NCBI GenBank assembly: GCA_964413055.1
Contig: CAYPRB010000002.1
Span: forward strand, 269,260-333,259
DNA length: 64,000 bases
Source: UBA3102 sp964413055
Lineage (GTDB): Bacteria; Bacillota; Desulfotomaculia; Desulfotomaculales; Pelotomaculaceae
Reading direction: 5' to 3'
A program made the position numbers and the translations under genes. A model generated the notes under the pieces. That model made no database searches, was not told where the DNA came from, and worked only from the letters and a program-made list of their open reading frames with translations. Below are positions 34,340 through 42,800 of the stretch, piece by piece. Within the stretch, counting starts at the first letter, position 1. Every line of letters starts with the position of its first letter.

Positions 34340-34789
34340 TTGCGGCAAGTCTACCGGGTGGTCGATGCAAATTTAAACCGGGCCAGGGAAGGGTTGCGGG
34401 TTTTGGAGGAGATAGCGCGGTTTGTCCTGGATGATGTTGATTTAACCGCGAACCTTAAAGATATCCGCCATAACCTTAATACCTTAGTTTCTGAAGCGTC
34501 TAATCTAAGGTACGATATAATACATTCCAGGGATTCGGAGGGTGACGTGGGGGCTGGTTCCTGGACCAAAAGGGAAAGTGCCAGGGACAGTCTTTTTGCT
34601 CTTGCCACGGCTAACTTTAAACGGGTACAGGAGGCCGCCAGGGTTCTGGAGGAGTTCGGAAAGCTTCTCGGCCTGCCGGCGCGGGAATTTAAAAAGATTC
34701 GTTTTGAAACTTATTTACTGGAAAAAAAAATTGGGGCCAGGTTGTGCGAGCAAATAAATACAACTCCGGTCTCTAAAGGAGAATTATGA
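34340..34789 (+). CDS. thiD2: ThiD2-type HMP-phosphate kinase
   Basis: 149 residues, TTG behind GGGAGTG. All-helical protein opening VYRVVDANLNRAREGLRVLEE, the signature of the ThiD2 domain that in many bacteria is fused to the N-terminus of ThiE; here it stands alone. ThiD2 phosphorylates HMP phosphate to the diphosphate, replacing classical ThiD, and the window's thiamin operon has no thiD. The helix ending KRVQEAARVLEEFGKL repeats the pattern of the N-terminus, suggesting an internal repeat. It overlaps thiL by 4 bp, so the last two steps of TPP synthesis are encoded together. Confidence 0.85.
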   Translation: MRQVYRVVDANLNRAREGLRVLEEIARFVLDDVDLTANLKDIRHNLNTLVSEASNLRYDIIHSRDSEGDVGAGSWTKRESARDSLFALATANFKRVQEAARVLEEFGKLLGLPAREFKKIRFETYLLEKKIGARLCEQINTTPVSKGEL

Positions 34790-35790
34790 AACTTTCAGAA
34801 CTGGGAGAATTCAGGTTGATCAAGCTTTTGACCAAAGATTTGGTTTGTGACCCCCGGGGAATAATTAGAGGTGTTGGTGACGATACTGCTGTTCTCACAA
34901 CCGGTGCAGGGGTTTGGCTTTTGTTTACCACCGATATGATGGTGGAAGGAATTCATTTTTCTCTTGACTACAGTACTTGGCAACAGGTGGGCTGGAAGGC
35001 CCTGGCGGTAAATCTGAGCGATATTGCCGCCATGGGAGGACGTCCCACGCACGCTCTGGTTTCCCTCGGTATTCCACAAGAACTCGAATCGGATGCTCTC
35101 GTGGACCTTTATGCGGGGCTGAGGGAGGCGGTAAAAAAGTACCGGGTAAATATTGTGGGTGGCGATACCGTCAGCAGTCCCGGGCAGTTGGTTATAAACG
35201 TGGTCCTGCTTGGTGAGGTGGAGGCGGGGAAAGTTGTCTATCGCAGCGGTGCCCGTCCCGGCGACCGGGTATATGTTACCGGTACCCTGGGAGCACCGGC
35301 AGCTGGTCTTTATCTTTTCCAGAGTTCGGGACTTTCTTGTGCTCCGGAAATCGCGGATTATTGCCGCCGTGCGCATACCATACCTCAGCCGCGGGTGGAA
35401 GCAGGAAGCATCCTGGCAAGGTGCGGTGTTTCTGCCATGGATGATATCAGTGATGGCCTGGCCAGTGAAATGCACGAAATTTGTGATGCCAGCGGTGTGG
35501 GCTGCATTATCAGGGAACAAAGTCTTCCTGTGGATCGGCGTGTCAAGGTCGTGGCCGGAAAAGCAGGTGTTGACCTGTTGGAATGGGTTCTTTTCGGCGG
35601 GGAGGATTTGGAACTGGTCTTTACGGCCGGTCCGGATGCCGAAAAAAAGATGGAAAAGGTGTTAGCTGGAAAAAATATCAGGATCCGTAATATTGGTGAA
35701 ATTATCGCTTCAAGGAAAGTTATGCTGGAACGTTCTAACGGAGAGGTTGTTGCCTTGCCGCGCGGTGGTTACGACCATTTCCTCGGGTAG
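34786..35790 (+). CDS. thiL: thiamin-monophosphate kinase ThiL
   Basis: 334 residues, ATG overlapping thiD2. Phosphorylates thiamin phosphate to the active cofactor TPP. PurM/AIR synthase-like fold: GDDTAVL near residue 28, TTDMMVEGIHF, GWKALAVNLSDIAAMGG, the ATP site IVGGDTVSSPG, and DDISDGLASE. Normal length. No TPP riboswitch precedes this operon, so these salvage/final steps seem to be expressed apart from the riboswitch-controlled synthesis genes. tsaE follows 55 bp on. Confidence 0.95.
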   Translation: MKLSELGEFRLIKLLTKDLVCDPRGIIRGVGDDTAVLTTGAGVWLLFTTDMMVEGIHFSLDYSTWQQVGWKALAVNLSDIAAMGGRPTHALVSLGIPQELESDALVDLYAGLREAVKKYRVNIVGGDTVSSPGQLVINVVLLGEVEAGKVVYRSGARPGDRVYVTGTLGAPAAGLYLFQSSGLSCAPEIADYCRRAHTIPQPRVEAGSILARCGVSAMDDISDGLASEMHEICDASGVGCIIREQSLPVDRRVKVVAGKAGVDLLEWVLFGGEDLELVFTAGPDAEKKMEKVLAGKNIRIRNIGEIIASRKVMLERSNGEVVALPRGGYDHFLG

Positions 35791-35845
35791 AGGGTGTTGC
35801 GCGCGGCCGGTTAAGGTTATAATATTTATAATTGGAGTGACCACA

Positions 35846-36325
35846 TTGAAATCAATTTATACCGGTTCCGGGAAAGAAACTTTTGGGGTGGGAGAAAAAC
35901 TGGCCCCGTTTTTGTGTGCCGGGGATATTCTTTGTTTGAACGGCGAGCTTGGTGCCGGAAAAACCAAGTTTATTCAGGGCGCGGCATGCGGGCTGGGTGT
36001 GAATGAAGCGGTGACCAGCCCCACGTTTACTTTAATCAATGAATACCAGGGCCGGTTGCCGGTTTTTCATATGGATGCCTACCGCCTGGATAGTCCCATG
36101 GAAATGGAAGAACTGGGGTGTGAAGAATACTTTTACGGTGATGGCGTTACCATGGTGGAGTGGGCGGAAAAAGTACAGGCAATATTGCCGGAAGAGCGGC
36201 TGGGAATTTATATTAAACGGCTTGATACAGGCGAGAATCAAAGAGAAATCATATTGGTTCCTGCAGGCGGGAGATACCGCCACCTGGTTGAGGAGTTGAT
36301 GAGAGTTGTTCGCACTGGGAATTGA
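35846..36325 (+). CDS. tsaE: tRNA t6A synthesis ATPase TsaE
   Basis: 159 residues; TTG at 35846 with GGAG upstream is chosen, and the in-frame extension into the thiL tail is rejected. P-loop ATPase that with TsaB and TsaD places threonylcarbamoyl on A37 of ANN-decoding tRNAs. Walker A is GELGAGKT (about residue 38), then SPTFTLINEY with the switch Thr, and FHMDAYRL. The start of tsaB overlaps its last 20 bp. TsaD is not in the window. Confidence 0.95.
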   Translation: MKSIYTGSGKETFGVGEKLAPFLCAGDILCLNGELGAGKTKFIQGAACGLGVNEAVTSPTFTLINEYQGRLPVFHMDAYRLDSPMEMEELGCEEYFYGDGVTMVEWAEKVQAILPEERLGIYIKRLDTGENQREIILVPAGGRYRHLVEELMRVVRTGN

Positions 36326-37019
36326 ATCGGCTACTCCGGTGGCCGCGGCGGCAGTAGCCGGGGAAGGGGACATTTTGGCCGAGCGGATGGTGCTTAACCA
36401 GCGGACGCATTCGGTTAACTTGCTGCCCATGATCAAAGCGGTGCTGGAAGAGTCCGGAGTCGAACCATCCCAAATTGCTGTTATAGCGGTGTCCGGCGGT
36501 CCCGGTTCTTTTACCGGTCTGCGCATCGGCATGAGTACCGCCAAGGCCCTGGCTCAGGTATGGGGTAAACCGGTGGCGGGAATACCAACCCTGGAAACCC
36601 TGGTATTTCCTTTTGTCGGTCATAACAGGCTGGTCTGCCCGGTTTTAAATGCGCGTAGAGATGAAGTCTATACCGCAATATATGATTGTGCCGGTTCCGC
36701 ACCTGATTGTCTGGCCGGGCCCATGGCTTTAAGTCCCGAAAAACTGGTGTGCAATCTTTTGCAATATAAAAAACCGGTTACCTTTTTGGGGGACGGTGTT
36801 CCGTTCTACGGTACACTTATAAAAGCCGGGCTGGGAAGTTCGGCCGGATTTGCTCCCGCTTCGGCAAATTTTCCACGGGGTGCGGTGGTGGCCGAACTGG
36901 GCCTGATTGCTTTTAAGGAGGGCCGCGGTGTTCCACCCGCTATCTTGCAGCCCGAATATATCAGGTTGTCTGAAGCAGAGGTGAATTGGCTTAAAAAACA
37001 TACCGGTAATTATTTCTAA
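36306..37019 (+). CDS. tsaB: tRNA t6A synthesis protein TsaB
   Basis: 237 residues, TTG start overlapping tsaE. ASKHA-fold partner of TsaD without its own active site; it scaffolds the t6A complex. Recognised by LGIESATP at the N-terminus, HSVNLLPMIKAVLEE, and the glycine-rich GGPGSFTGLRIGMSTAKALA near residue 65. Full length. tsaE-tsaB-rimI is the standard order in Firmicutes, and rimI follows at once. Confidence 0.95.
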   Translation: MFALGIESATPVAAAAVAGEGDILAERMVLNQRTHSVNLLPMIKAVLEESGVEPSQIAVIAVSGGPGSFTGLRIGMSTAKALAQVWGKPVAGIPTLETLVFPFVGHNRLVCPVLNARRDEVYTAIYDCAGSAPDCLAGPMALSPEKLVCNLLQYKKPVTFLGDGVPFYGTLIKAGLGSSAGFAPASANFPRGAVVAELGLIAFKEGRGVPPAILQPEYIRLSEAEVNWLKKHTGNYF

Positions 37020-37051
37020 ACTTGTCTGAGTATTTTTTCAGGGGGTGGACA

Positions 37052-37540
37052 GTGGATATTAAATTTGAGGAAATGCGCTTGAAACATTTAAATCAGGTAG
37101 TGCAAATTGAAAATATCTCTTATTCCTCACCCTGGTCACGGCATTCTTTTGCTTACGAAGTCGTAAAGAATAGTTTTGCGTGTTATATTGTGGCTGTCAG
37201 CGATAAAAAAGTGGTCGGGTATGCCGGGATGTGGTTAATTTTGGATGAGGCTCACATAACCAATGTAGCGGTACATCCGGATTATCGCAAGGCAGGAATC
37301 GGCAAGGCGCTGATGATGCAAATGATTGGCAGGGCGGTTGTGACCGGAGCCAGTAGAATGACCCTGGAAGTCCGCCCGTCAAATAATACCGCCAGGCATC
37401 TTTACGGCATGCTGGGTTTTAAGGAAAAAGGCGTGCGTAAAGGTTACTATACGGATACCAACGAAGATGCGATCATCATGTGGAAGGATGATCTTTCCGG
37501 AAGCAGTACGCAAAATATTTTATCCAGCAACTATTTTTGA
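37052..37540 (+). CDS. rimI: ribosomal protein S18 N-acetyltransferase RimI
   Basis: About 162 residues; GTG at 37052 has CAGGGGGTGG in place, so the upstream frame is rejected. GNAT fold: IENISYSSPWS at the N-terminus as in RimI, and the acetyl-CoA loop VHPDYRKAGIGKALM, then LEVRPSNNTARHLYGMLGF. Acetylates the N-terminal residue of S18 and possibly other proteins. Usual partner of the tsaE-tsaB operon. Confidence 0.93.
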   Translation: MDIKFEEMRLKHLNQVVQIENISYSSPWSRHSFAYEVVKNSFACYIVAVSDKKVVGYAGMWLILDEAHITNVAVHPDYRKAGIGKALMMQMIGRAVVTGASRMTLEVRPSNNTARHLYGMLGFKEKGVRKGYYTDTNEDAIIMWKDDLSGSSTQNILSSNYF

Positions 37541-37654
37541 TCGTGGCAACCAAAAGGATATTACGCCCTTTAGTTTGTTGAACCGGCATAATTCTTGAGA
37601 TATACTTTGGTAAGACGATTTAATTTGCAGTTGATTAATCGGTTGGAGTGGAAT

Positions 37655-39646
37655 ATGTCACGAATTGATGCTTGGCGTAAAAACTACATATTTGCACTTG
37701 ATATCGGAACCAGAACGGTGATCGGCATAATTGCCCTGGTAGAATCCGGCAGGTTACGGGTAGTGGCCCAACACTTGGTTGAACACGAAAATCGTACCAT
37801 GTTTGACGGTCAAATCAATGATATTTCCGAAGTAGCCGGTACCGTTCTGGAAGTAAAAAGGATCCTGGAAAAGAAAATGGGTTTCAAGCTGGACCGGGTG
37901 GCTATAGCTGCGGCGGGAAGATCCTTGATTACTAAACGTTGCCGGGCGGAAATGGAAATAAAAAGCGAGGTTGAAATAGACAGTACTTTAATCAACAGCC
38001 TGGAGATTACCGGTATTAAAAACGCGTACCGGAAGCTTGACTCCGATGTGCCGGAAGGACCGGAAAGATATTACTGCGTTGGTTACAGCGTGGTGAGGTA
38101 TTATTTAAACGGCTATCCAATCACCAACCTTGCCGGACACAGCGGTAGTTTAATCAGTGCCGATATTCTGGTAACGTTTCTTCCTGAGTCTGTGGTCAAT
38201 AGTTTGTATGCCGTCTTGCGCCGGGCGGAACTTGAGCCGGTAAATCTGACCCTGGAGCCGATAGCGGCTCTTGAGGTGCTGATTCCTGACAATATGAGAC
38301 TTTTGAACCTGGCCTTGGTGGATATCGGAGCAGGCACCTCGGATATTGCAATTACCAGGAAGGGTTCTGTGGCGGCGTACGGCATGGTACCGGTAGCCGG
38401 TGATGAAATTACAGAATGTATTGCCGAGGCTTACCTGGTTGATTTTAACGAAGCGGAAAGAATTAAACGCTTGCTGGAGAGTGGCGGGGATATAGTTTAT
38501 AAAGATATCCTTGGAACGGAAAACACGGTGCCGGCGGCCGAGGTAGCCAAGATTATCGAGCCGGAACTGGACCGGTTGACCGCGGAATTGACTTCAACCA
38601 TATTGAGTTTAAACGGTGGAGAGCCGCCCAGAACGGTATTCTGTGTGGGTGGAGGGGTCCGGTTGCCCGGGTTGACCGACGGGTTGAGCTGCCGGTTGGG
38701 TATTGATTCCCGGAAAGTGGCGGTCAGGGGAAGAGAAGCCGTAAATGAGGTCATCGTGGAAGAAGAAGGATTGGATGGTCCGGAAGGGGTTACGGTTACC
38801 GGTATCGGCATGGTGGCCGTTAAAAGATTCAACCGGAATTTCGTTACTGTCAAGGTGAACGGGAAGGAATTTATTCTCTTTAATTCAAAAGATCTTAATG
38901 TTGTTAATGCCCTTGGCCTGGTCGAATTTAATCCCAGAGACTTAATAGGATACAACGGCAGGGATTTAAAATTTGCTTTAAACGGAGAAAATCGGGTAAT
39001 CTACGGGGGACTTGCCAAACCGGCGGAAATATATATTAACAGCAATCCGGCCAACTTGAAATCGCTGCTCAGAGAGGGGGATGAAATAAATTTGGTCAAA
39101 GCCGTAAACGGCAAGGATGCCGCTGCTGTGGTGCAGGATTTTCTGGCAGGTACAGACAACATCAGCGTAACCTTGAACGGTGAACAAAAAGTCGTCCGGC
39201 CGACCGCAGTTTTAAATGAAAAAAAGGTGCTCCCGCATACTGAGATTAGTGACGGGGACCGGTTGGAAATTAAGGTTGTCAAAACTATTCGGGAATTGCT
39301 GGAAGGAACGGATTTAAGCAAATACAACATTAGGGTCAACGGTACCGGGGTTGATCCTGATTATGCGCTGCAAAACGGTGATGATATCAGACTGACGGAT
39401 AAAATCGACCTTGATAAAGGTATGCCGGTTTCGGTTACCGTCAACGGTAACCCGGTCGAGTTAAAAGGCGGTTTGGAGCATATTTTTGCGGATGTACTCA
39501 ACTGGGTCGAGTTAGATGGCCCGGACACCAACGGGGTGCTGGTGCTGAAACTTAACGGAGAAGCGGCCGGGTATACAGATTTGGTTAAAGACGGCGATAA
39601 CATTGAAATATATTGGGAGCAACCGCGGGGAAAAAAAGGTCCGTAA
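37655..39646 (+). CDS. FtsA-like ATPase with beta-grasp-like repeats
   Basis: About 663 residues; ATG at 37655 (TTGGAGTGG upstream). The N-terminal 370 residues are an FtsA/actin-like ATPase: FALDIGTRTVIGII (phosphate 1), a 1C-like insert, LVDIGAGTSDIAI (phosphate 2) and VFCVGGGVRLPGL (adenosine). Downstream, about 390-660, is unlike FtsA: four or more modules each with a V-x-NG turn and, later, a GD-x-I/L turn (EGDEINL, DGDRLEI, NGDDIRL, DGDNIEI), looking like tandem beta-grasp/SLBB-type domains. No amphipathic membrane-targeting helix closes the protein. Likely a cytoskeletal or cell-surface-linked ATPase paralogue; not the essential FtsA. The family is found in Peptococcaceae, but its job is unknown to me. 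Confidence 0.8.
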   Translation: MSRIDAWRKNYIFALDIGTRTVIGIIALVESGRLRVVAQHLVEHENRTMFDGQINDISEVAGTVLEVKRILEKKMGFKLDRVAIAAAGRSLITKRCRAEMEIKSEVEIDSTLINSLEITGIKNAYRKLDSDVPEGPERYYCVGYSVVRYYLNGYPITNLAGHSGSLISADILVTFLPESVVNSLYAVLRRAELEPVNLTLEPIAALEVLIPDNMRLLNLALVDIGAGTSDIAITRKGSVAAYGMVPVAGDEITECIAEAYLVDFNEAERIKRLLESGGDIVYKDILGTENTVPAAEVAKIIEPELDRLTAELTSTILSLNGGEPPRTVFCVGGGVRLPGLTDGLSCRLGIDSRKVAVRGREAVNEVIVEEEGLDGPEGVTVTGIGMVAVKRFNRNFVTVKVNGKEFILFNSKDLNVVNALGLVEFNPRDLIGYNGRDLKFALNGENRVIYGGLAKPAEIYINSNPANLKSLLREGDEINLVKAVNGKDAAAVVQDFLAGTDNISVTLNGEQKVVRPTAVLNEKKVLPHTEISDGDRLEIKVVKTIRELLEGTDLSKYNIRVNGTGVDPDYALQNGDDIRLTDKIDLDKGMPVSVTVNGNPVELKGGLEHIFADVLNWVELDGPDTNGVLVLKLNGEAAGYTDLVKDGDNIEIYWEQPRGKKGP

Positions 39647-39685
39647 TGTTCCGGAGGGTGAAGACGGTTACAGGAGGGTTTTAAA

Positions 39686-40465
39686 ATGTTTTATATCGGC
39701 ACTGCCGGCTACAGTTATCCGGATTGGGTGGGTAACGTCTACCCGGACGGTACCAAAAAAGGAAATATGCTGGAGCTGTACGCGCGGGAATTCCCCTTTG
39801 TAGAGGTTAATTCCACTTACTACCATCTTCCCGGCAGTAAGATGATCCAGGGAATCATGACAAAAACACCTCCTGCTTTTCGCTTTGCGGTGAAGGCATT
39901 CCGGCGTATGACCCACGAGCGGGATGCGGGGAAAGAAACTTTTGTCCGGTTCACCGAAGCATTGACTCCGCTGGTGGATGCGGGTAAGCTGGCTTTCGTG
40001 CTGGCGCAGTTTCCCTATTCATTTCATCATACCGGAGAAAACCGGGATTACCTCGGGCGCTTCAGAGAAATGCTGCCGGGGTTGCCCGTGGCGGTAGAAT
40101 TCCGCAATTCCCGCTGGATTTGCCAGGATACATTTAAATTTTTAAAAAATGAAGGGTTGTCCCTTGTTTGTGTGGACGAACCGGCTTTAAAGGGCCTGAT
40201 TAAGCCCTTGGCGGTGGTAACGGTACCGCCTGCTTACGTGCGTTTTCACGGACGCAATGCGTCCCGGTGGTACAATCACAAAGAAGCATATGAAAGATAT
40301 GATTATTTATATGCCAGGGATGAACTGACGGGATGGCTTCCGCGGCTGGCTTTGTTACGGGAAAAAGCGGGGGAAGTTTATGTCAGTTTTAACAACCACT
40401 ATCGCGGCCAGGCGGTAGCTAACGCCCGGATGATAAGAGAGATGATTGATTCTGCGGGATTATAA
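39686..40465 (+). CDS. DUF72 family protein
   Basis: 259 residues, ATG behind AGGAGGG. TIM-barrel-like DUF72 (YecE) protein, recognised by IGTAGYSYPDWVGNVYP, FVEVNSTYYHLP, FAVKAFRRMTH and YVRFHGRN. Function of the family is not established. Probably in one transcript with the FtsA-like gene 39 bp upstream. Ends at the hairpin at 40541. Confidence 0.92.
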   Translation: MFYIGTAGYSYPDWVGNVYPDGTKKGNMLELYAREFPFVEVNSTYYHLPGSKMIQGIMTKTPPAFRFAVKAFRRMTHERDAGKETFVRFTEALTPLVDAGKLAFVLAQFPYSFHHTGENRDYLGRFREMLPGLPVAVEFRNSRWICQDTFKFLKNEGLSLVCVDEPALKGLIKPLAVVTVPPAYVRFHGRNASRWYNHKEAYERYDYLYARDELTGWLPRLALLREKAGEVYVSFNNHYRGQAVANARMIREMIDSAGL

Positions 40466-40540
40466 CCGGTGCTTATTAACTACTCCTGTTTTGCAACATT
40501 CAGCGAAGATTATTTAAAGACCTAAATTGCTCTTTAAAAT

Positions 40541-40571
40541 CCGGTTACTGCAACTGGGTTTTTCTTTTTTA
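40541..40571 (+). terminator. terminator before the KaiC-like operon
   Basis: CCGGTT / AACTGG (one G-U) with a 5-nt loop followed by GTTTTTCTTTTTT. Confidence 0.6.
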
Positions 40572-40590
40572 AGATTACATTTCGGGTATT

Positions 40591-40637
40591 TGACGAAATA
40601 TTTCCTATTTGCAAGGATTTATTAAAAAAATGTCGAA
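40591..40637 (+). promoter_or_regulatory. two Spo0A-like boxes before kaiC-like genes
   Basis: TGACGAA at 40591-40597 and TGTCGAA at 40631-40637, the same orientation and exactly 40 bp apart, fit the 0A-box consensus TGNCGAA. They precede a TTG start at 40685. Control by Spo0A is inferred. Confidence 0.45.
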
Positions 40638-40684
40638 ATAATATTAATTTGGGTTTCTATTTATATATAATGGGAGGGAAGTAC

Positions 40685-42076
40685 TTGGATAAGGTCCCGA
40701 CGGGAATTATAGGTTTTGACAAATTATTATTTGGGGGTATTGTGCGGGGTAACAATGTTCTGGTAGAAGGGATCCCCGGCGCGGGTAAAACTACTTTCGG
40801 TTTGGAGTTTATCTACCGCGGCATCACGGAGTTCGATGAGCCGGGGATAATTGTCACCTTTGAAGAATTGCCCGAGTTTATGTACCGTGATGCCCTGAAT
40901 TTCGGTTGGAACATTCGTGCCTTGGAAGAGGCCGATAAGTTGCGCATTCTGTGTACGTCGCCGGAAGTGCTGGCGGATGCGGAGGCAAACCTGATCGAAG
41001 AAATTGCTGGTGAGATCGATGCCGTGCGCATTTTGGTTGACAGCATAAGTCATTTTCGTAATATTTCTAAGGATCAAATTGACATGCGCCGGGCGGTATA
41101 CGGTTTTTGCAACGGATTGCGCCGTCTGGGGCTGACCTCGTTTTTGGTAAAAGAGCGGGAAAGCGAGGGGAACCGGCTATACGCCCTGGAAGAATATGTG
41201 GCGGATGCGGTAATCCGCCTGGAAAACAAGGAGCGGCCGGGACTGTCACGGCACCGGGTGTTGGAAATTTGTAAAACCAGGGGGCAGGACCACGTTCCCG
41301 GTAAACATACTTTTCGCATCACCGGCGAAGGAATCAGGGTGTTTACCTTGACAGATACCGTAGGTGCAAACTATGCGGTTGAGATGCATCGTGAAGACGA
41401 GCTGTTGCCTACCGGGGTACCGGGGCTGGACGAAATCTTACAGGGTGGACTGCCCAGGGGAGTCAGTGTAGCGGTAGCCGGTAGTTCCGGAACGGGGAAA
41501 ACGGTATTGGGCTTGCAGTACCTGGTCAAAGGGGCCCTGGAACGGCAGGAGAGAGGGATATTTTTGTCTCTTGAAGAACCCCCCGGGCAATTGATGGCAA
41601 ATGCCCGGCGTTTTAAATGGGAATTGGAAGTGCTGCAAAAACAAGGACTAATTAAAGTTATTTATATGCCGCTATCAGAAATGGAAATTGACGAAACGAT
41701 TATTAGTCTGGGTGAGCAAGTAAAATCTCTCGGGATACGGCGGGTGGTTATAGATTCGGTGTACGGCATTTTTTCCCGTATAGATAACGCTGCGGTTTTG
41801 CACGAAAAATTTTACTGCCTGGTTACTTATTTAAACCGTCTCAACTGCACCACTTTACTGATCAGCCCGGCCTGGGATTTGGCAACCGGCAGTAAAGTGG
41901 AAGTAGTTCATTCGGTAGTCCAGGGTATGATCCTGCTCAAGTCGGTTATGCTGCAAAACCGCCGGATCAGGCAGCTGGAGCTTTATAAAATGAGGGGGAG
42001 CAACCACGCCACGGGTAATCATTTACTGGAAATAAACACTTCAGGCATCCAGGTGTTTCCCCGGTTGGGAGGATAG
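40685..42076 (+). CDS. KaiC-like double-domain ATPase
   Basis: 463 residues from TTG at 40685 behind GGGAGGG. Two RecA/KaiC-type ATPase domains in tandem: VPTGIIGFDKLLFGGI and Walker A GIPGAGKTT near residue 30, then VPGLDEILQGGLPRG and Walker A GSSGTGKT near 270. Each has an acidic pair behind a hydrophobic strand (RILVDSI, RRVVIDSV). Relatives outside cyanobacteria act in signalling, not in a circadian clock, and whether this one autophosphorylates cannot be read here. First gene of a five-gene operon. Confidence 0.88.
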   Translation: MDKVPTGIIGFDKLLFGGIVRGNNVLVEGIPGAGKTTFGLEFIYRGITEFDEPGIIVTFEELPEFMYRDALNFGWNIRALEEADKLRILCTSPEVLADAEANLIEEIAGEIDAVRILVDSISHFRNISKDQIDMRRAVYGFCNGLRRLGLTSFLVKERESEGNRLYALEEYVADAVIRLENKERPGLSRHRVLEICKTRGQDHVPGKHTFRITGEGIRVFTLTDTVGANYAVEMHREDELLPTGVPGLDEILQGGLPRGVSVAVAGSSGTGKTVLGLQYLVKGALERQERGIFLSLEEPPGQLMANARRFKWELEVLQKQGLIKVIYMPLSEMEIDETIISLGEQVKSLGIRRVVIDSVYGIFSRIDNAAVLHEKFYCLVTYLNRLNCTTLLISPAWDLATGSKVEVVHSVVQGMILLKSVMLQNRRIRQLELYKMRGSNHATGNHLLEINTSGIQVFPRLGG

Positions 42077-42080
42077 GACC

Positions 42081-42800
42081 GTGAACAGAGCATATTTCGG
42101 GGTTGAGGGCTTGGATTATAAATTGCAGAAAGGCTTGTCCTACGGTTCCCAGATTATGGTAGAAGGGGAATCCGGCGTAGGTAAAACCGTGTTGGCCGGA
42201 GAATTTATCAAAGAGGGACTGCGCTGCGGCGACACCTGCGTTTATGTGGCTTGTGACGAACCGCCGGCGGCGATGCGCGAGCACCTGTTGAGTTTCAGGG
42301 TAGGAATTACTGCTTATGAGGAAGCCGGCAGGTTAATTTTTATCGATGCTTATGAGGAAGACAGGAGTAAGGAAAAATACGCCCTTTCCGGTTACTGCAA
42401 CCTGGATAAATATTTTGCCCTGGAAACAGAAGTCTTACACAAATGTAGCGGACGGCGTTTACGTTTGGTGGTGGACAGCCTGAGCACTCTTTTTACTATG
42501 ATTGATGCTCCGGAAATTTTGGATTTTCACCGGACCAGGATTAAACAGCTCCGGAAAAGCGGAGTCCTGGCCATGGATATATATGTAAGCGGGGTTTTGG
42601 AGCCCAGGTTGATGGCTATAACCGGCCACCTTTATAATTTTATCCTTAAAATGAATTTCAGCGGTTCCAGGCATAATCCGGTGCGCGTGATGCAGATCGG
42701 AAAAGTGAAAAGCCAGCAGTTTGTATCTTCCCGTCACATGTTTACCGTTGATCCGGTATACGGTATTCTGGTCTCTGCTGATATGGGGGTGCTGGAATGA
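42081..42800 (+). CDS. KaiC-like single-domain ATPase
   Basis: 239 residues, GTG start 4 nt after the double-domain gene. One RecA/KaiC-type domain: LDYKLQKGLSYGSQIMVEG, Walker A GESGVGKTV near residue 29, RLVVDSLSTLF for Walker B. It resembles each half of the preceding protein, so it is a likely hetero-oligomer or paralogue partner. The end overlaps the next start by 4 bp. Confidence 0.85.
   Translation: MNRAYFGVEGLDYKLQKGLSYGSQIMVEGESGVGKTVLAGEFIKEGLRCGDTCVYVACDEPPAAMREHLLSFRVGITAYEEAGRLIFIDAYEEDRSKEKYALSGYCNLDKYFALETEVLHKCSGRRLRLVVDSLSTLFTMIDAPEILDFHRTRIKQLRKSGVLAMDIYVSGVLEPRLMAITGHLYNFILKMNFSGSRHNPVRVMQIGKVKSQQFVSSRHMFTVDPVYGILVSADMGVLE

Noticed and set aside
34795..35520. 241-residue minus-strand frame
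   Set aside because: Shadow of thiL in a GC-rich stretch; sequence is low in hydrophobic core patterns and has no ribosome site.
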